DNA of 18,452 nt from JAADDV01 sp964582875 (lineage in GTDB: Bacteria; Aquificota; Aquificia; Aquificales; Hydrogenothermaceae): the NCBI GenBank assembly GCA_964582875.1, contig CAZOTZ010000030.1, positions 1-18,452 of the forward strand, written 5' to 3'. Position 1 is the first letter of the stretch, and each line of letters starts with the position of its first letter. Under the pieces are notes generated by a model. It had not been told where the DNA came from. It made no database searches and worked only from the letters and a program-made list of their open reading frames with translations. Of this stretch, positions 5,988-14,289 are shown piece by piece. Made by a program: the position numbers and the translations under genes.

Positions 5988-7579
5988 ATGATTAAGGGTA
6001 TTTTAAGTGCTTTCTTACTCTTCTTTGCATTTTTTAACATATCTTTAGCATCAACATGTGAAAGTATTCTTCCAGAGGGTAGCTATCCTGGAGATGGTTA
6101 TCTTGTAAGGGTTTTCAAAAATAATATTTATTACATAAATCCAGTAAGATGTTTCGGCCATTACTGTATAATAGGAAGGGGAGTGTATGATTTTTATGAC
6201 CCTGAGAATAAAAAATACAAACCTGCAAAAAATTTAGGTGGTTCCGATTACCTGCTTGAAGGAAACAGGCTGTTTGTTGCTAAAAACGGTGGTGTAGATA
6301 TTTTTGATGTTTCTGATTTTATGAACCCTGTAGAAATAAGGTTTATTCCAATAAGACTAAATGTATACAGGCTCTGGTCAGGTGGAAATTATCTTTTTGT
6401 TTTTGGAAAAAATGGCATAAAAAACATGCTTTTAAAAATATTTGATATTAATGATTTTTCAGAAAAAGGTACAGTTGATTTAGGAAATAAGAAAATTAAC
6501 AGCCTGGTTTTTCAGAACAACTACATATACACAAATATTGGAGTGTACGATATCTCTAATACCCAGAACCCGACTTTAGTTAGAGATTTAGACTGTGAGA
6601 AAGTATACTTAAAAAATGATTATCTTTTCTGTGAAAAAAGTAATCAATACAATGAAAGTATAGACATCACTATATACAGTATACCTTCATTCAGTAAAAT
6701 TAACACAATAAAAGGCATAAAAAGATATATGTTATTTGATGATATTCTTGTTGTTGTTGCTTCTGATACAGAAGAAGGCAAAATTTTAAAAATATTTGAT
6801 ATAAGAGACCCATCTAATATGGTTCTGAAATTCAATCAAAACTTAAAGACCAACGTAGCAGTATCAGGACCTTCAGCTGAATACAAAGATTACATACAAA
6901 AGATTGGAAATTACTTACTTTTTGATGAATATATTATTGATTTAGATAAGTACGAAATACTTTCAAAAATCCATTTTGTTTGGATTGAGAATGAAGTAGA
7001 CGGAAGCTTTAACATACATAAAGGAAGCTTATCCCTTGTAAGTTCCACAGTAAAAAGTTTTCCTTCTACTTCAAACGGTATCTGTGTGTCTGACTTTTTT
7101 TACACATTCAACAAGGGAATGCTTGATGTTTATGACATTTCAAACTTACCAGATATGCAAAAAATTTACTCCATTGTACGTGATAAATATTCATCGCGTA
7201 AATTCAATAAAAGATTAAATGATGTTATTGCTTTTGAAGAAGATTCATTTTATGACAACTACCTATGTTTTCTTAGTATAAAAAACAGAAAAAGACCTGA
7301 AGTCCTTTCATGTATATATGGAAGCAAAGATGGATATTTTCCAGAAATTACAGAAGATAAGGTTGTTTGTGTTGAACCAAGAATAGAACACTTTTCTGTA
7401 TATGATATATCTGACAAAACAAATCCTTTCGGATGGGGAGGATACACTACAGATGGGGTCCCTTCAGATATAACTTTAAAGGATAATTTTATTTTTGTAG
7501 AGACTCCACATGACATTCTTTACGTATTTTATCTACCACGATTAGGAAGTATAGAAAAAGTCTATGAGATTAATAAAGA
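5988..7579 (+). CDS. Large secreted surface protein, N-terminal part (signal peptide and LVIVD-type propeller repeats)
   Basis: This is the first 530 or so codons of a single 1179-residue protein that continues beyond gap 2. The ATG beginning MIKGILSAFLLFF was preferred over an in-frame TTG 12 bases upstream because GGGGGA sits 5 bases before it. A Sec signal peptide is clear: Lys3, a hydrophobic core 5-18, and SLA|ST cleavage after residue 21. Beta-propeller-like repeats of the LVIVD type (a beta strand, then 'v.dvsdp.nP') follow. Examples are RLFVAKNGGVDIFDVSDFMNP, IGVYDISNTQNPT, LKIFDIRDPSNM, LDVYDISNLPDM and FSVYDISDKTNPF. Several Cys pairs suggest disulfides after export. Such propellers are usually binding or scaffold modules; the ligand is unknown. 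Any translation running through the N run shifts into the wrong frame and its tail is meaningless. Confidence 0.9.
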
Positions 7580-7734
7580 NNNNNNNNNNNNNNNNNNNNN
7601 NNNNNNNNNNNNNNNNNNNNNNNNNNNNNNNNNNNNNNNNNNNNNNNNNNNNNNNNNNNNNNNNNNNNNNNNNNNNNNNTATTTTATCTACCACGATTAG
7701 GAAGTATAGAAAAAGTCTATGAGATTAATAAAGA
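7525..7734 (+). repeat. Exact 55-bp duplicate around scaffold gap 2 (assembly artefact)
   Basis: Bases 7525-7579 recur exactly at 7680-7734, again flanking a 100-N run, so the same k-mer length (55) is seen twice in one scaffold. Collapsing one copy plus the Ns removes 155 bases. The coding frames on the two sides then join exactly, giving ...YEINKDVKHYQV... across the junction. Confidence 0.96.
7580..7679. other. Scaffold gap 2 (100 N) inside the surface-protein gene
   Basis: Exactly 100 undetermined bases with identical 55-base flanks. It falsely splits one gene; the real sequence is very probably continuous. Confidence 0.97.
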
Positions 7735-9682
7735 TGTGAAACATTATCAGGTTCGTGATAATGTTTTATATGTACAGGTAAGCTCAGGAATACATCTGTA
7801 TGATTTATCAGACCCGTTAAACATACATGAAGTAAACAAAATAAATATATATGCAAAGGAGGAACCTTTTAAACTTTATGATAGGTTTTTAACTGTTTAC
7901 GACTTCAAAAACAAAAAAATCAAGGTTTACGATGTTTCCCAACCTTCTAACGTTGTGGAAACAGGTAGTATTGATACAAAAACCTCAAAATTTGAGGTTT
8001 CAGAAGGAAAAATAATATTCAAAGACAGAGATAAAATAAAAATCTATGCAGTTGAAAATACCGAAAGTCCTCTAAAAGTTATAGATGCAAACGATAAAGA
8101 TTATAAGGTCTACAAAAGCTTTCTTATTGTGTATGACCAACAAAAAAATATTAAAGTGTGGAATTTAAAAGATATAGAAGAACCAATAGTTTCAGCTTCT
8201 TTAAAAACAGATTTCTTTTCTTTTGATATAGATAACTCTACAGTTATTATAGATTTCTCAAATCCACACTCACCTGTAGTATGGAAATCTTTCAAATTAC
8301 CACAGAAGATTTCATGTTTAAAAGGTAAATATGCCATATTAAAAGATGTAGTTATAGATTTAGAAAAAGCTCAAGAATGTTTCTATAAAGAAAATGGAAA
8401 AAATGACTCAGATGGGGATGGTATATCTGACAGTATAGAAGAAAAGTTTGGATTAGACCCTTATAACCCTTCAGATGCTTCTGAGGATTTTGATAATGAC
8501 GGCTTTTCAAATAAACAGGAAATAACTTATGGAACAGATTTAAACGACAAAAACTCTTATCCAGAAATCCCTGTTTTAGACGTTTCCACAGACAGAGTAA
8601 GTTTTGAGGATGTTAGCGTAGGAGAAGAAGAAAAAAAGCAGGTATTAATATCAAATAAGGGAACAGGTGTACTGAAACTTACTGATATATCTATAAGAGG
8701 AGATAATGAGTTTTCTTTAAATAACAACTGTCCTTCATCTTTAAATCCAGGTGAAAGCTGTTTGATAGAAATAACCTTCAAACCTGAAAAGAAAAAGTTT
8801 TACTCTTCTACTATAGAAATAAAAACAAATGCAGGGTTATACTCGGTATACGTAGAAAGCAGCACAGACAGTAATCAAATTCTTGATAGTGATAACGATG
8901 GTATACCTGACGATATAGAAGGTTATGATGACACAGATGACGATGGTATCCCTGATTATTTAGATGATGACTCAGATGGAGATGGTATACCTGATACGTT
9001 TGAAAGTCCTGACTCTATAAAAAAAGGTAATGAATTCAGTGTAAAACTTAACGATACTATTTTTGAAAAGATAAAAAATAAGACAGATTTACCTGAAGAT
9101 ATAAAAGGAAAGGAAGTTGAGATAGAAGTTTCTGTACCTTATGCAAAGATTAAACCTTTATTCAAAGATACTCCTGTCCCTATTATTGGTGAGGATAAGA
9201 TAGGAAAGATTAAAAACTACAGATTTCCTCTTGGTCTTTTTGCATTTAAAATTACAGGTTTGAATAGAGGTGATAAAACAACTGTTATCTTGAAACTTCC
9301 TTCTCCTATTCCCGAAAACGCTATTATTGTAAAGTGTGATAAAAAGGGCAATGTTAAACCAATAGATACAAAAGATATAGAGACCAGTTTAGATGGTTCT
9401 AAATGGATAAAAGGTATTAAAGCTGGAAATGTTTACGTTAGATACCAAATCAAAGATGGTGGAAAGTATGATGAAGATAAACAGGAGAATGGAGTGATAG
9501 AAGACCCAATAGGTGTAGCTGTTAAAACTGTTTCTAACAACCCACAGATAGGAGAAGGGAAAGGAGGAGGATGTTCTTTTAACAAAAACACAAGTCAGAT
9601 AGATTTCTTATACCTATTAATCGCTTTAGTATCAGCCTTTGGTTTAAGGGTTTTTAAGAGGAACTATTTTTTAAGGGTTTAA
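7680..9682 (+). CDS. Large secreted surface protein, C-terminal part (propeller end, Asp-rich Ca repeats, anchor domains, sorting tail)
   Basis: This continues the gene above in the same frame once gap 2 is collapsed, so the GTG at 7736 is not a start. In full-protein numbering: LVIVD-type repeats continue to about 750 (GIHLYDLSDPLN, KIKVYDVSQPSN). A thrombospondin-type-3-like Asp stretch (DSDGDGISD, DFDNDGFSN) spans 754-803. An ASH/choice-of-anchor D-like beta domain spans 810-906, with LDVSTDRVSFEDVSVGE and a Cys pair. Three more DxDxDGIPD repeats span 915-952. A choice-of-anchor U-like domain spans about 965-1131, with LPSPIPENAIIVKC and NGVIEDPIGVA. The tail is GGGCSF (1141-1146), a hydrophobic helix and basic FKRNYFLRV. 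That tripartite tail resembles Cys-containing CTERM sorting signals. The Asp repeats should bind calcium. A strong terminator follows. Confidence 0.9.
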
Positions 9683-9691
9683 AAATAAAAA

Positions 9692-9718
9692 AGCCGGCTT
9701 CAAGCCGGCTGGTTTTTT
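9692..9718. terminator. Bidirectional intrinsic terminator between the surface-protein gene and nuoI
   Basis: AGCCGGCT-TCA-AGCCGGCT makes an 8-bp GC-rich stem. T6 follows on the plus strand, and an A-rich run precedes it (T-rich on the minus strand), so it can end transcription from both converging genes. It lies 9 bases after the plus-strand stop and directly beside the nuoI stop. Confidence 0.93.
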
Positions 9719-10418
9719 ATTTCTGGTCAGCGTAGTTTGGACCAAAGTAAGGGGGGTTATTATCCCAGGCTTTAGCCCTTGCAAAATCATACTCAGGCCA
9801 GAGTTTCTGGGTATCTGGCCATTCAGAATGTTCATCAAACTTTTCTTTTCCTCTTCTTGCTATGAAATCATCAGCTATCTGAGAAAGCTGTTCTTTATTC
9901 AGTATATAGCCTCTTCTTGTATATGAAGAAAGGTCATAAACATCTGTATGGATAATACATGCTGTAGGGCATGCCTGTGTACATAAACCACAGAACATAC
10001 ATTTACCCAAATCCATATCAAACTGGTCAAGGACTTTAAGACCGTGGTGTGGATGGTCTTCTGGAACATCAAGTTTTTTAGCTTTTATAACAAATATTTC
10101 AGGTACAGGACATGCAGCCTGACAGAACTTACATGCGATACATCTTGTCTCTCCCATTTCAGGAGGTTTTATTTTAAGTTTTTTAACCCATGAGTCAAAA
10201 TCAGGTTTTTCTGTGCCATCTACATTTCTAAGACCGTGAACCCCTCTAAATCTTGGAGCAGGTGTTATAACTTCAAAAGGAAAGTCTACAGTTATAACTT
10301 TTCTAAACAGGTGTTTTATTGTGGTTTTTAATCCTTTCGCAATATCAAGGAAAAATATTTTTTCAACCCAGCTCTGGGGAGCAACATTCCTATTTAGTCC
10401 AACTTTTTTGATTCCCAT
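9717..10418 (-). CDS. nuoI: NADH-quinone oxidoreductase subunit I (two [4Fe-4S] ferredoxin-like subunit)
   Basis: NuoI carries clusters N6a and N6b in the peripheral arm of complex I, passing electrons from NuoG to NuoB. The 233-residue protein shows two 4-Cys motifs. One is CIACKFCQAACP with Cys93, 96, 99 and 103; the other is CMFCGLCTQACP with Cys140, 143, 146 and 150. Each ends in Cys-Pro as expected. The N-terminal stretch KGLKTTIKHLFRKVITVDFP and the APRFRGVHGL block are typical of NuoI. It is longer than many homologues because of a C-terminal extension of about 60 residues rich in Trp, Pro and Asp. GGAGG lies 6 bases before the ATG. It begins 17 bases after nuoCD in the same transcript and is followed by the shared terminator. 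Whether the partner dehydrogenase oxidises NADH or another donor cannot be told from here. Confidence 0.95.
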   Translation of the reverse strand: MGIKKVGLNRNVAPQSWVEKIFFLDIAKGLKTTIKHLFRKVITVDFPFEVITPAPRFRGVHGLRNVDGTEKPDFDSWVKKLKIKPPEMGETRCIACKFCQAACPVPEIFVIKAKKLDVPEDHPHHGLKVLDQFDMDLGKCMFCGLCTQACPTACIIHTDVYDLSSYTRRGYILNKEQLSQIADDFIARRGKEKFDEHSEWPDTQKLWPEYDFARAKAWDNNPPYFGPNYADQK

Positions 10419-10435
10419 TGTAATCCTCCAAGATT

Positions 10436-12172
10436 TTATCTATCTGTTTCTCCAACAACAGGGTCTATTGTTGATAAAAGTGTTATAGCATCAGCTATAG
10501 GTCTTCCTATAATTGCTTTTGTAAATACCTGAAGGTTATAAAATGCACCAGAACGTAATCTAAATCTAAAAGGCTTTATACCATCTTTAGGCTGGTATAT
10601 GTAAACCCCAAGTTCTCCCCTTGGATTATCAGCACCAGCATAAACTTCCCCTTTGAAAAGCTTAGTACCTCTACCATCTATAGTTATTTTCATCTTTTTG
10701 TCTTCAGGTTCAAAGAAGAATGGGTCATTTTTTGACATCTTTCTAAGTTTTTCTATACACTGCTGTACTATCCTTACAGATTGTCTCATCTCTTCCATTC
10801 TAACAAGATACCTGTCGTAAGAGTCCCCTTTCTCACCTACAGGAATATCAAAATCAACTTCTCCGTACGCATCGTATTTATCTATCTTTCTAAGGTCATA
10901 AGGAACACCTGAAGCCCTTGCTACAGCTCCAGTTAAACCGTAATCGTAAACATCTTCTTCAGTTATTACACAAACATCAACATTTCTCTTAAGCCATATT
11001 CTATTTCTTGTTAGAAGGGTTTCATAATCGTTTATTCTTTGAGGAAGGTCTCTTATAAAGTGCTCTATCGCATCAAGAGCTCCGTAAGGAAGGTCTGCAT
11101 AAACACCTCCCACTCTAAAGTAGTTAATGGTAAATCTTGCCCCTGTTATACCTTCAAATATATCCATTAATTTTTCTCTTTCCCTGAATGTATAGAGGAA
11201 CATTGTTAGAGCACCAAGGTCAAGGGCGTAAGTTCCAAGCCAGAGGAGGTGGGAGTTTATCCTTGAAAGTTCAGCCATCATTGTTCTTATGTATTTTGCT
11301 TTCTCAGGAATCTTTTCATGTATTCCTAAAAGTTTCTCAGCTGCAACACATACAGAGTGGTTTTCATTTATTGAAGCTATGTAGTCCATTCTATCTGTGT
11401 AAGGGATTATCTGTTGGACGTTCATATTTTCCGCAAGTTTTTCAACTCCCCTGTGAAGCTGTCCTATTATTATGTCGCATTTTTGAACGTACTCCCCTTC
11501 CATATCAAATAAGAACCATATAGTACCGTGGGTACCAGGGTGGAGGGGACCCCAGTTTAAGACGACCTGAGATGATTTTTCTGGCATTCTTGCTTTCTGG
11601 GTTATTTCCAGGTCTTCAAGTGTTGGGAGTGCTGTATGCATTCTTGAATAGTTCATAGTACCTTCAAGCTGGTCCATTCTTTCCTTTTCATTTAAGGAAG
11701 GAAGCTCTGTATCCTCAATTCCCCTGAGTGGGAAGTCTTTTCTCAGTGGATGGTAAGGGTAAGTTTCCCAGAGGAACATCCTTACCAGATTTTCGTGTCC
11801 TTCAAATCTAATACCAAACATGTCCCATGCTTCCCTTTCTGCCCATTTAGCCCCAGACCATAAACCTGTCAGTGTAGGTAGCTTTTCCTCTGTTGCCCAG
11901 GATTTTACGATTATTCTTTCTTTGTGTTCTGGAGAGAACAGAATAAGTACTCCCTGGAAGCGTGGGTCTGCTTTTGGACCGTGGTCAATTACAGTCCAAT
12001 CTATAAACATTTTAAAAGAGTATTCAGGGTCTGTTTTTATAAACTTTAGAAACTCTATAAGTTTTTCTTTTGGGACTTCTACAGAGTGGAAACCTTTATC
12101 GTTTTCTATGACTTTAACATAATCAAACTTTTCACCTAAGGACTTTATCTTTTCCAAGCTTATCCAGGACAT
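10436..12172 (-). CDS. nuoCD: Fused NADH-quinone oxidoreductase subunits C and D
   Basis: This 578-residue protein joins NuoC (about 1-150) to NuoD (about 195-578), as in the fused subunit of E. coli. The NuoC part has the signature ERE(A)WDMFGIRFEGH (112-126) and HPLRKDFPLRG. The NuoD part has GPLHPGTHG (208-216), GQLHRGVEKLAE (237-248), DRMDY (260-264) and the conserved C-terminus DPVVGETDR. The His and Tyr that line the quinone site in NuoD are retained, though the usual HPSTHG reads HPGTHG. It forms part of the complex I Q-module at the membrane interface. GGAG lies 7 bases before the ATG, with a good promoter upstream. Only nuoI follows; nuoA, B, E-H and J-N are not in this window, so the complex must be assembled from several loci. 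Confidence 0.96.
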   Translation of the reverse strand: MSWISLEKIKSLGEKFDYVKVIENDKGFHSVEVPKEKLIEFLKFIKTDPEYSFKMFIDWTVIDHGPKADPRFQGVLILFSPEHKERIIVKSWATEEKLPTLTGLWSGAKWAEREAWDMFGIRFEGHENLVRMFLWETYPYHPLRKDFPLRGIEDTELPSLNEKERMDQLEGTMNYSRMHTALPTLEDLEITQKARMPEKSSQVVLNWGPLHPGTHGTIWFLFDMEGEYVQKCDIIIGQLHRGVEKLAENMNVQQIIPYTDRMDYIASINENHSVCVAAEKLLGIHEKIPEKAKYIRTMMAELSRINSHLLWLGTYALDLGALTMFLYTFREREKLMDIFEGITGARFTINYFRVGGVYADLPYGALDAIEHFIRDLPQRINDYETLLTRNRIWLKRNVDVCVITEEDVYDYGLTGAVARASGVPYDLRKIDKYDAYGEVDFDIPVGEKGDSYDRYLVRMEEMRQSVRIVQQCIEKLRKMSKNDPFFFEPEDKKMKITIDGRGTKLFKGEVYAGADNPRGELGVYIYQPKDGIKPFRFRLRSGAFYNLQVFTKAIIGRPIADAITLLSTIDPVVGETDR

Positions 12173-12212
12173 CCTTCTACTCCGTATTAAAATTTTTAAA
12201 ACAGTGTTATAA

Positions 12213-12241
12213 ATTTTATCGGTTTAATAAATATTTATCAA
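12213..12241 (-). promoter_or_regulatory. Promoter of the nuoCD-nuoI unit
   Basis: On the minus strand TTGATA (12241-12236) and TAAAAT (12218-12213) are separated by exactly 17 bases, a strong sigma-70-like match. It places the transcription start about 35 bases before the nuoCD ATG. It supports nuoCD being the first gene of its transcript. Confidence 0.7.
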
Positions 12242-12284
12242 CTAATATCAGAGTGATAGAATATCTTTTATGGAGAGTTTATTT

Positions 12285-13067
12285 TTGAAAAAAACTTACT
12301 CTGGCGTAGACAAAAAGGTTTTTTCTATAGCCCTTTTATTGAGTGTTGTCTTAAACTTCCTTATCCTTTACTCTTTTCAGTTTTATTTATCAAAGAAAAA
12401 AGATATACAGATAAAACAGCCTAAAGTTGTATACACACCTCTGGTTGAGAAACCTCCAAAAGTGAGAAAGGAAAGAAAAGAAAAGAAAATAGAGAAAAAG
12501 ATAGAGAAAAAAGTTAAACAAAAAAAGAAGGAAGCAGTAAAAACTGTAAAGAAAAAAGAGGCACCTAAATCAACAGGGAAGAAAGTTGAGAAAGAACCGG
12601 TTATTCCAGCAGTTACTCCCCCTTTACCTGAAAAGGTTGAACTTCCTGAAGAAAAGATAACCCTCCCAGAAGAAGAAATACCTGAGGGAAGTTTTGTTGA
12701 TAAACCTTCTGAAAAAATAGTAATAAAAGAGTTTAAAGCTGTTTCTCCAGGTAAATTTAATCCTTCTTTTGGAACTGCACTGTCTAAACTTGACACATCT
12801 GCAAAGGGAACAGGAAAAGACAGAAAAGTTATTTACAGACCAAAACCACCAGTTGTCAAATCAAACACCCTACCTCCACCTGTTAAAGTGAAACTCTGGA
12901 TTAACCCTGATGGTACTGTATCAAATGTTCAATTACTTGAAACAACAGGAAATCCAGAAATTGATAAAAAAATAAGGGAGTACGTTCTAAGGTGGAAGTT
13001 TAACAAAACAAACTCATCAAAAAAACAGTGGGCTATAACAACAATCAAATTTAAGATTAAAGATTAG
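12285..13067 (+). CDS. TonB-family energy-transducer-like protein
   Basis: The protein has the TonB layout. A short cytoplasmic N-terminus is followed by one membrane anchor (about residues 11-34, FSIALLLSVVLNFLILYSF), a long periplasmic linker rich in Lys, Glu and Pro, and a C-terminal beta-alpha-beta domain (PVKVKLWINPDGTVSNVQLLETTG...IREYVLRWKFN). TonB proteins carry proton-motive energy from ExbB/ExbD to outer-membrane receptors. No exbBD or receptor gene lies nearby, and the usual YP motif is missing, so an assembly or structural role is also possible. I chose the TTG start because GGAGAG lies 7 bases upstream. An in-frame ATG 15 bases earlier (12270) lacks a ribosome site but would add only five residues. 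The first permease gene follows after 6 bases, so the three genes form one operon. Confidence 0.85.
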   Translation: MKKTYSGVDKKVFSIALLLSVVLNFLILYSFQFYLSKKKDIQIKQPKVVYTPLVEKPPKVRKERKEKKIEKKIEKKVKQKKKEAVKTVKKKEAPKSTGKKVEKEPVIPAVTPPLPEKVELPEEKITLPEEEIPEGSFVDKPSEKIVIKEFKAVSPGKFNPSFGTALSKLDTSAKGTGKDRKVIYRPKPPVVKSNTLPPPVKVKLWINPDGTVSNVQLLETTGNPEIDKKIREYVLRWKFNKTNSSKKQWAITTIKFKIKD

Positions 13068-13073
13068 CCACCT

Positions 13074-14288
13074 ATGGTTAAGATTTTCAAGATACTGAAA
13101 GAATCCTTTTATGCCGTCAAAGCCTACAAACTCAGGACGTTTTTTTCTATTTTAGGTATTTCCTTTGGTATAGCATCCCTTTCTATTATTGTTGCTTCTG
13201 TAGAAGGGGCTTTTGATAGGGCTTATAAGATAATTGATGTGTTTGGTCCAGAGAGCATAATAATATTTGGGGGAAAAGAAGAAAACAAAGGAGTCAGGGT
13301 ACGTATAAAAACATTAACAATGAGTGACCTTAAAGCTATAAAACAGAACTTTCCAGAAATAAAACTCATTATGCCTATTCTGTTCTTAGATGATATCACT
13401 GTCAGGTATAAAAAGAATGCAACAAAAACAACAGGATACGGCGTTAGTTCTGATTTTGAAGAAGCGTGGTCGTGGTATTTAGAAGAAGGAAGGCTTTTTA
13501 ATGAAAGAGAGATGAAATACAAAAAAAATGTTTGTGTCTTAGGTCAGTACGTAAAAAAAGAACTGTTTGACAAGGAAGACCCCCTTGGGAAGATTATTCT
13601 TTTTAACCAGATGCCCTGCAGAGTTATCGGTGTTCTTTCTGAAAGGGGAACAACACCAACAGGAAGAAATCTTGACAACAGGGTTTTGCTCCCTTACACA
13701 ACGGTTATGACAAAAATCAACCATGATATCTTTTATATAAATGCTATAAGAATAAGGTTTTATAAAGGAACTGATGTTGATGCCACTGTTGAAGAGTTAA
13801 GGAAGTTTTTAAGGAAACTTCACCACATAAAAGAAGATGAAGAAGATGATTTCTTTATACTGTCTCCTAAAGAGATTATTAACTTCCTTGTTGCATTAAC
13901 TGGTAGCCTTATACTTTTCCTTGGTCTGTCCTCTTCTATATCTTTAACTGTTGGTGGTTTTGTTCTTATGAACCTGTTTTTACTTTCTGTAAATGAAAGA
14001 AAAAAAGAGATAGGAATCAGGAGGGCTTTAGGGGCAAAGAAGAGAGATATTTTATTTCAGTTTATTTATGAGGCTCTGATAATCACATCTATAGGAGCAG
14101 TTATTGGATTTTTGCTTGGTGTGATAGGAGCTAACTTACTAACTAAGTTAGGAGATTTTCCGGTACATTTTTCCTACAGGGCTTTTTTAGTTTCTCTTGT
14201 TGTATCAGCTGTTGTAGGTGTTTTGTCTGTTTTAAGTCCTTCCCTTAAAGCTTCAAAGCTAAACCCAATTGATGCAATCAGAGGCTAA
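13074..14288 (+). CDS. MacB/FtsX-type ABC transporter permease, first of a tandem pair
   Basis: This 404-residue inner-membrane protein has the four-helix FtsX/MacB topology. TM1 (about 21-43, RTFFSILGISFGIASLSIIVA) is followed by a large periplasmic MacB_PCD domain (about 44-270), then three helices. The loop after TM2 carries the signature NERKKEIGIRRALGAKKRDIL, and the C-terminus is the typical SPSLKASKLNPIDAIRG. These permeases transmit ATPase strokes to the periplasm in MacAB-like export, lipoprotein release or cell-division signalling. No nucleotide-binding domain is fused, and none is encoded in this window. There is no clear Shine-Dalgarno, and the start lies 6 bases after the TonB-like stop, suggesting coupled translation. 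The exported substrate is unknown. Confidence 0.93.
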   Translation: MVKIFKILKESFYAVKAYKLRTFFSILGISFGIASLSIIVASVEGAFDRAYKIIDVFGPESIIIFGGKEENKGVRVRIKTLTMSDLKAIKQNFPEIKLIMPILFLDDITVRYKKNATKTTGYGVSSDFEEAWSWYLEEGRLFNEREMKYKKNVCVLGQYVKKELFDKEDPLGKIILFNQMPCRVIGVLSERGTTPTGRNLDNRVLLPYTTVMTKINHDIFYINAIRIRFYKGTDVDATVEELRKFLRKLHHIKEDEEDDFFILSPKEIINFLVALTGSLILFLGLSSSISLTVGGFVLMNLFLLSVNERKKEIGIRRALGAKKRDILFQFIYEALIITSIGAVIGFLLGVIGANLLTKLGDFPVHFSYRAFLVSLVVSAVVGVLSVLSPSLKASKLNPIDAIRG

Positions 14289-14289
14289 G

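Noticed and set aside
7980..8000. 10-bp inverted repeat with a single-base centre in the surface-protein gene
   Set aside because: AT-rich, inside coding sequence, and by rough estimate a repeat of this length with a variable spacer is expected at a fraction to about one per window.
7736..9682. Independent gene starting at the GTG at 7736
   Set aside because: It lacks a ribosome site and signal peptide and begins mid-repeat. Collapsing gap 2 puts it in frame with the upstream half, so it is the C-terminal part of one gene.
11188..12122. Plus-strand open frames opposite nuoCD
   Set aside because: Fully covered by the conserved NuoCD frame on the minus strand; no start signals or recognisable motifs.
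12383..12796. 137-codon open frame antisense to the TonB-like gene
   Set aside because: A shadow of the Lys/Glu-rich linker (Phe/Ser-rich when reversed), with no ribosome site and no coding-like composition.
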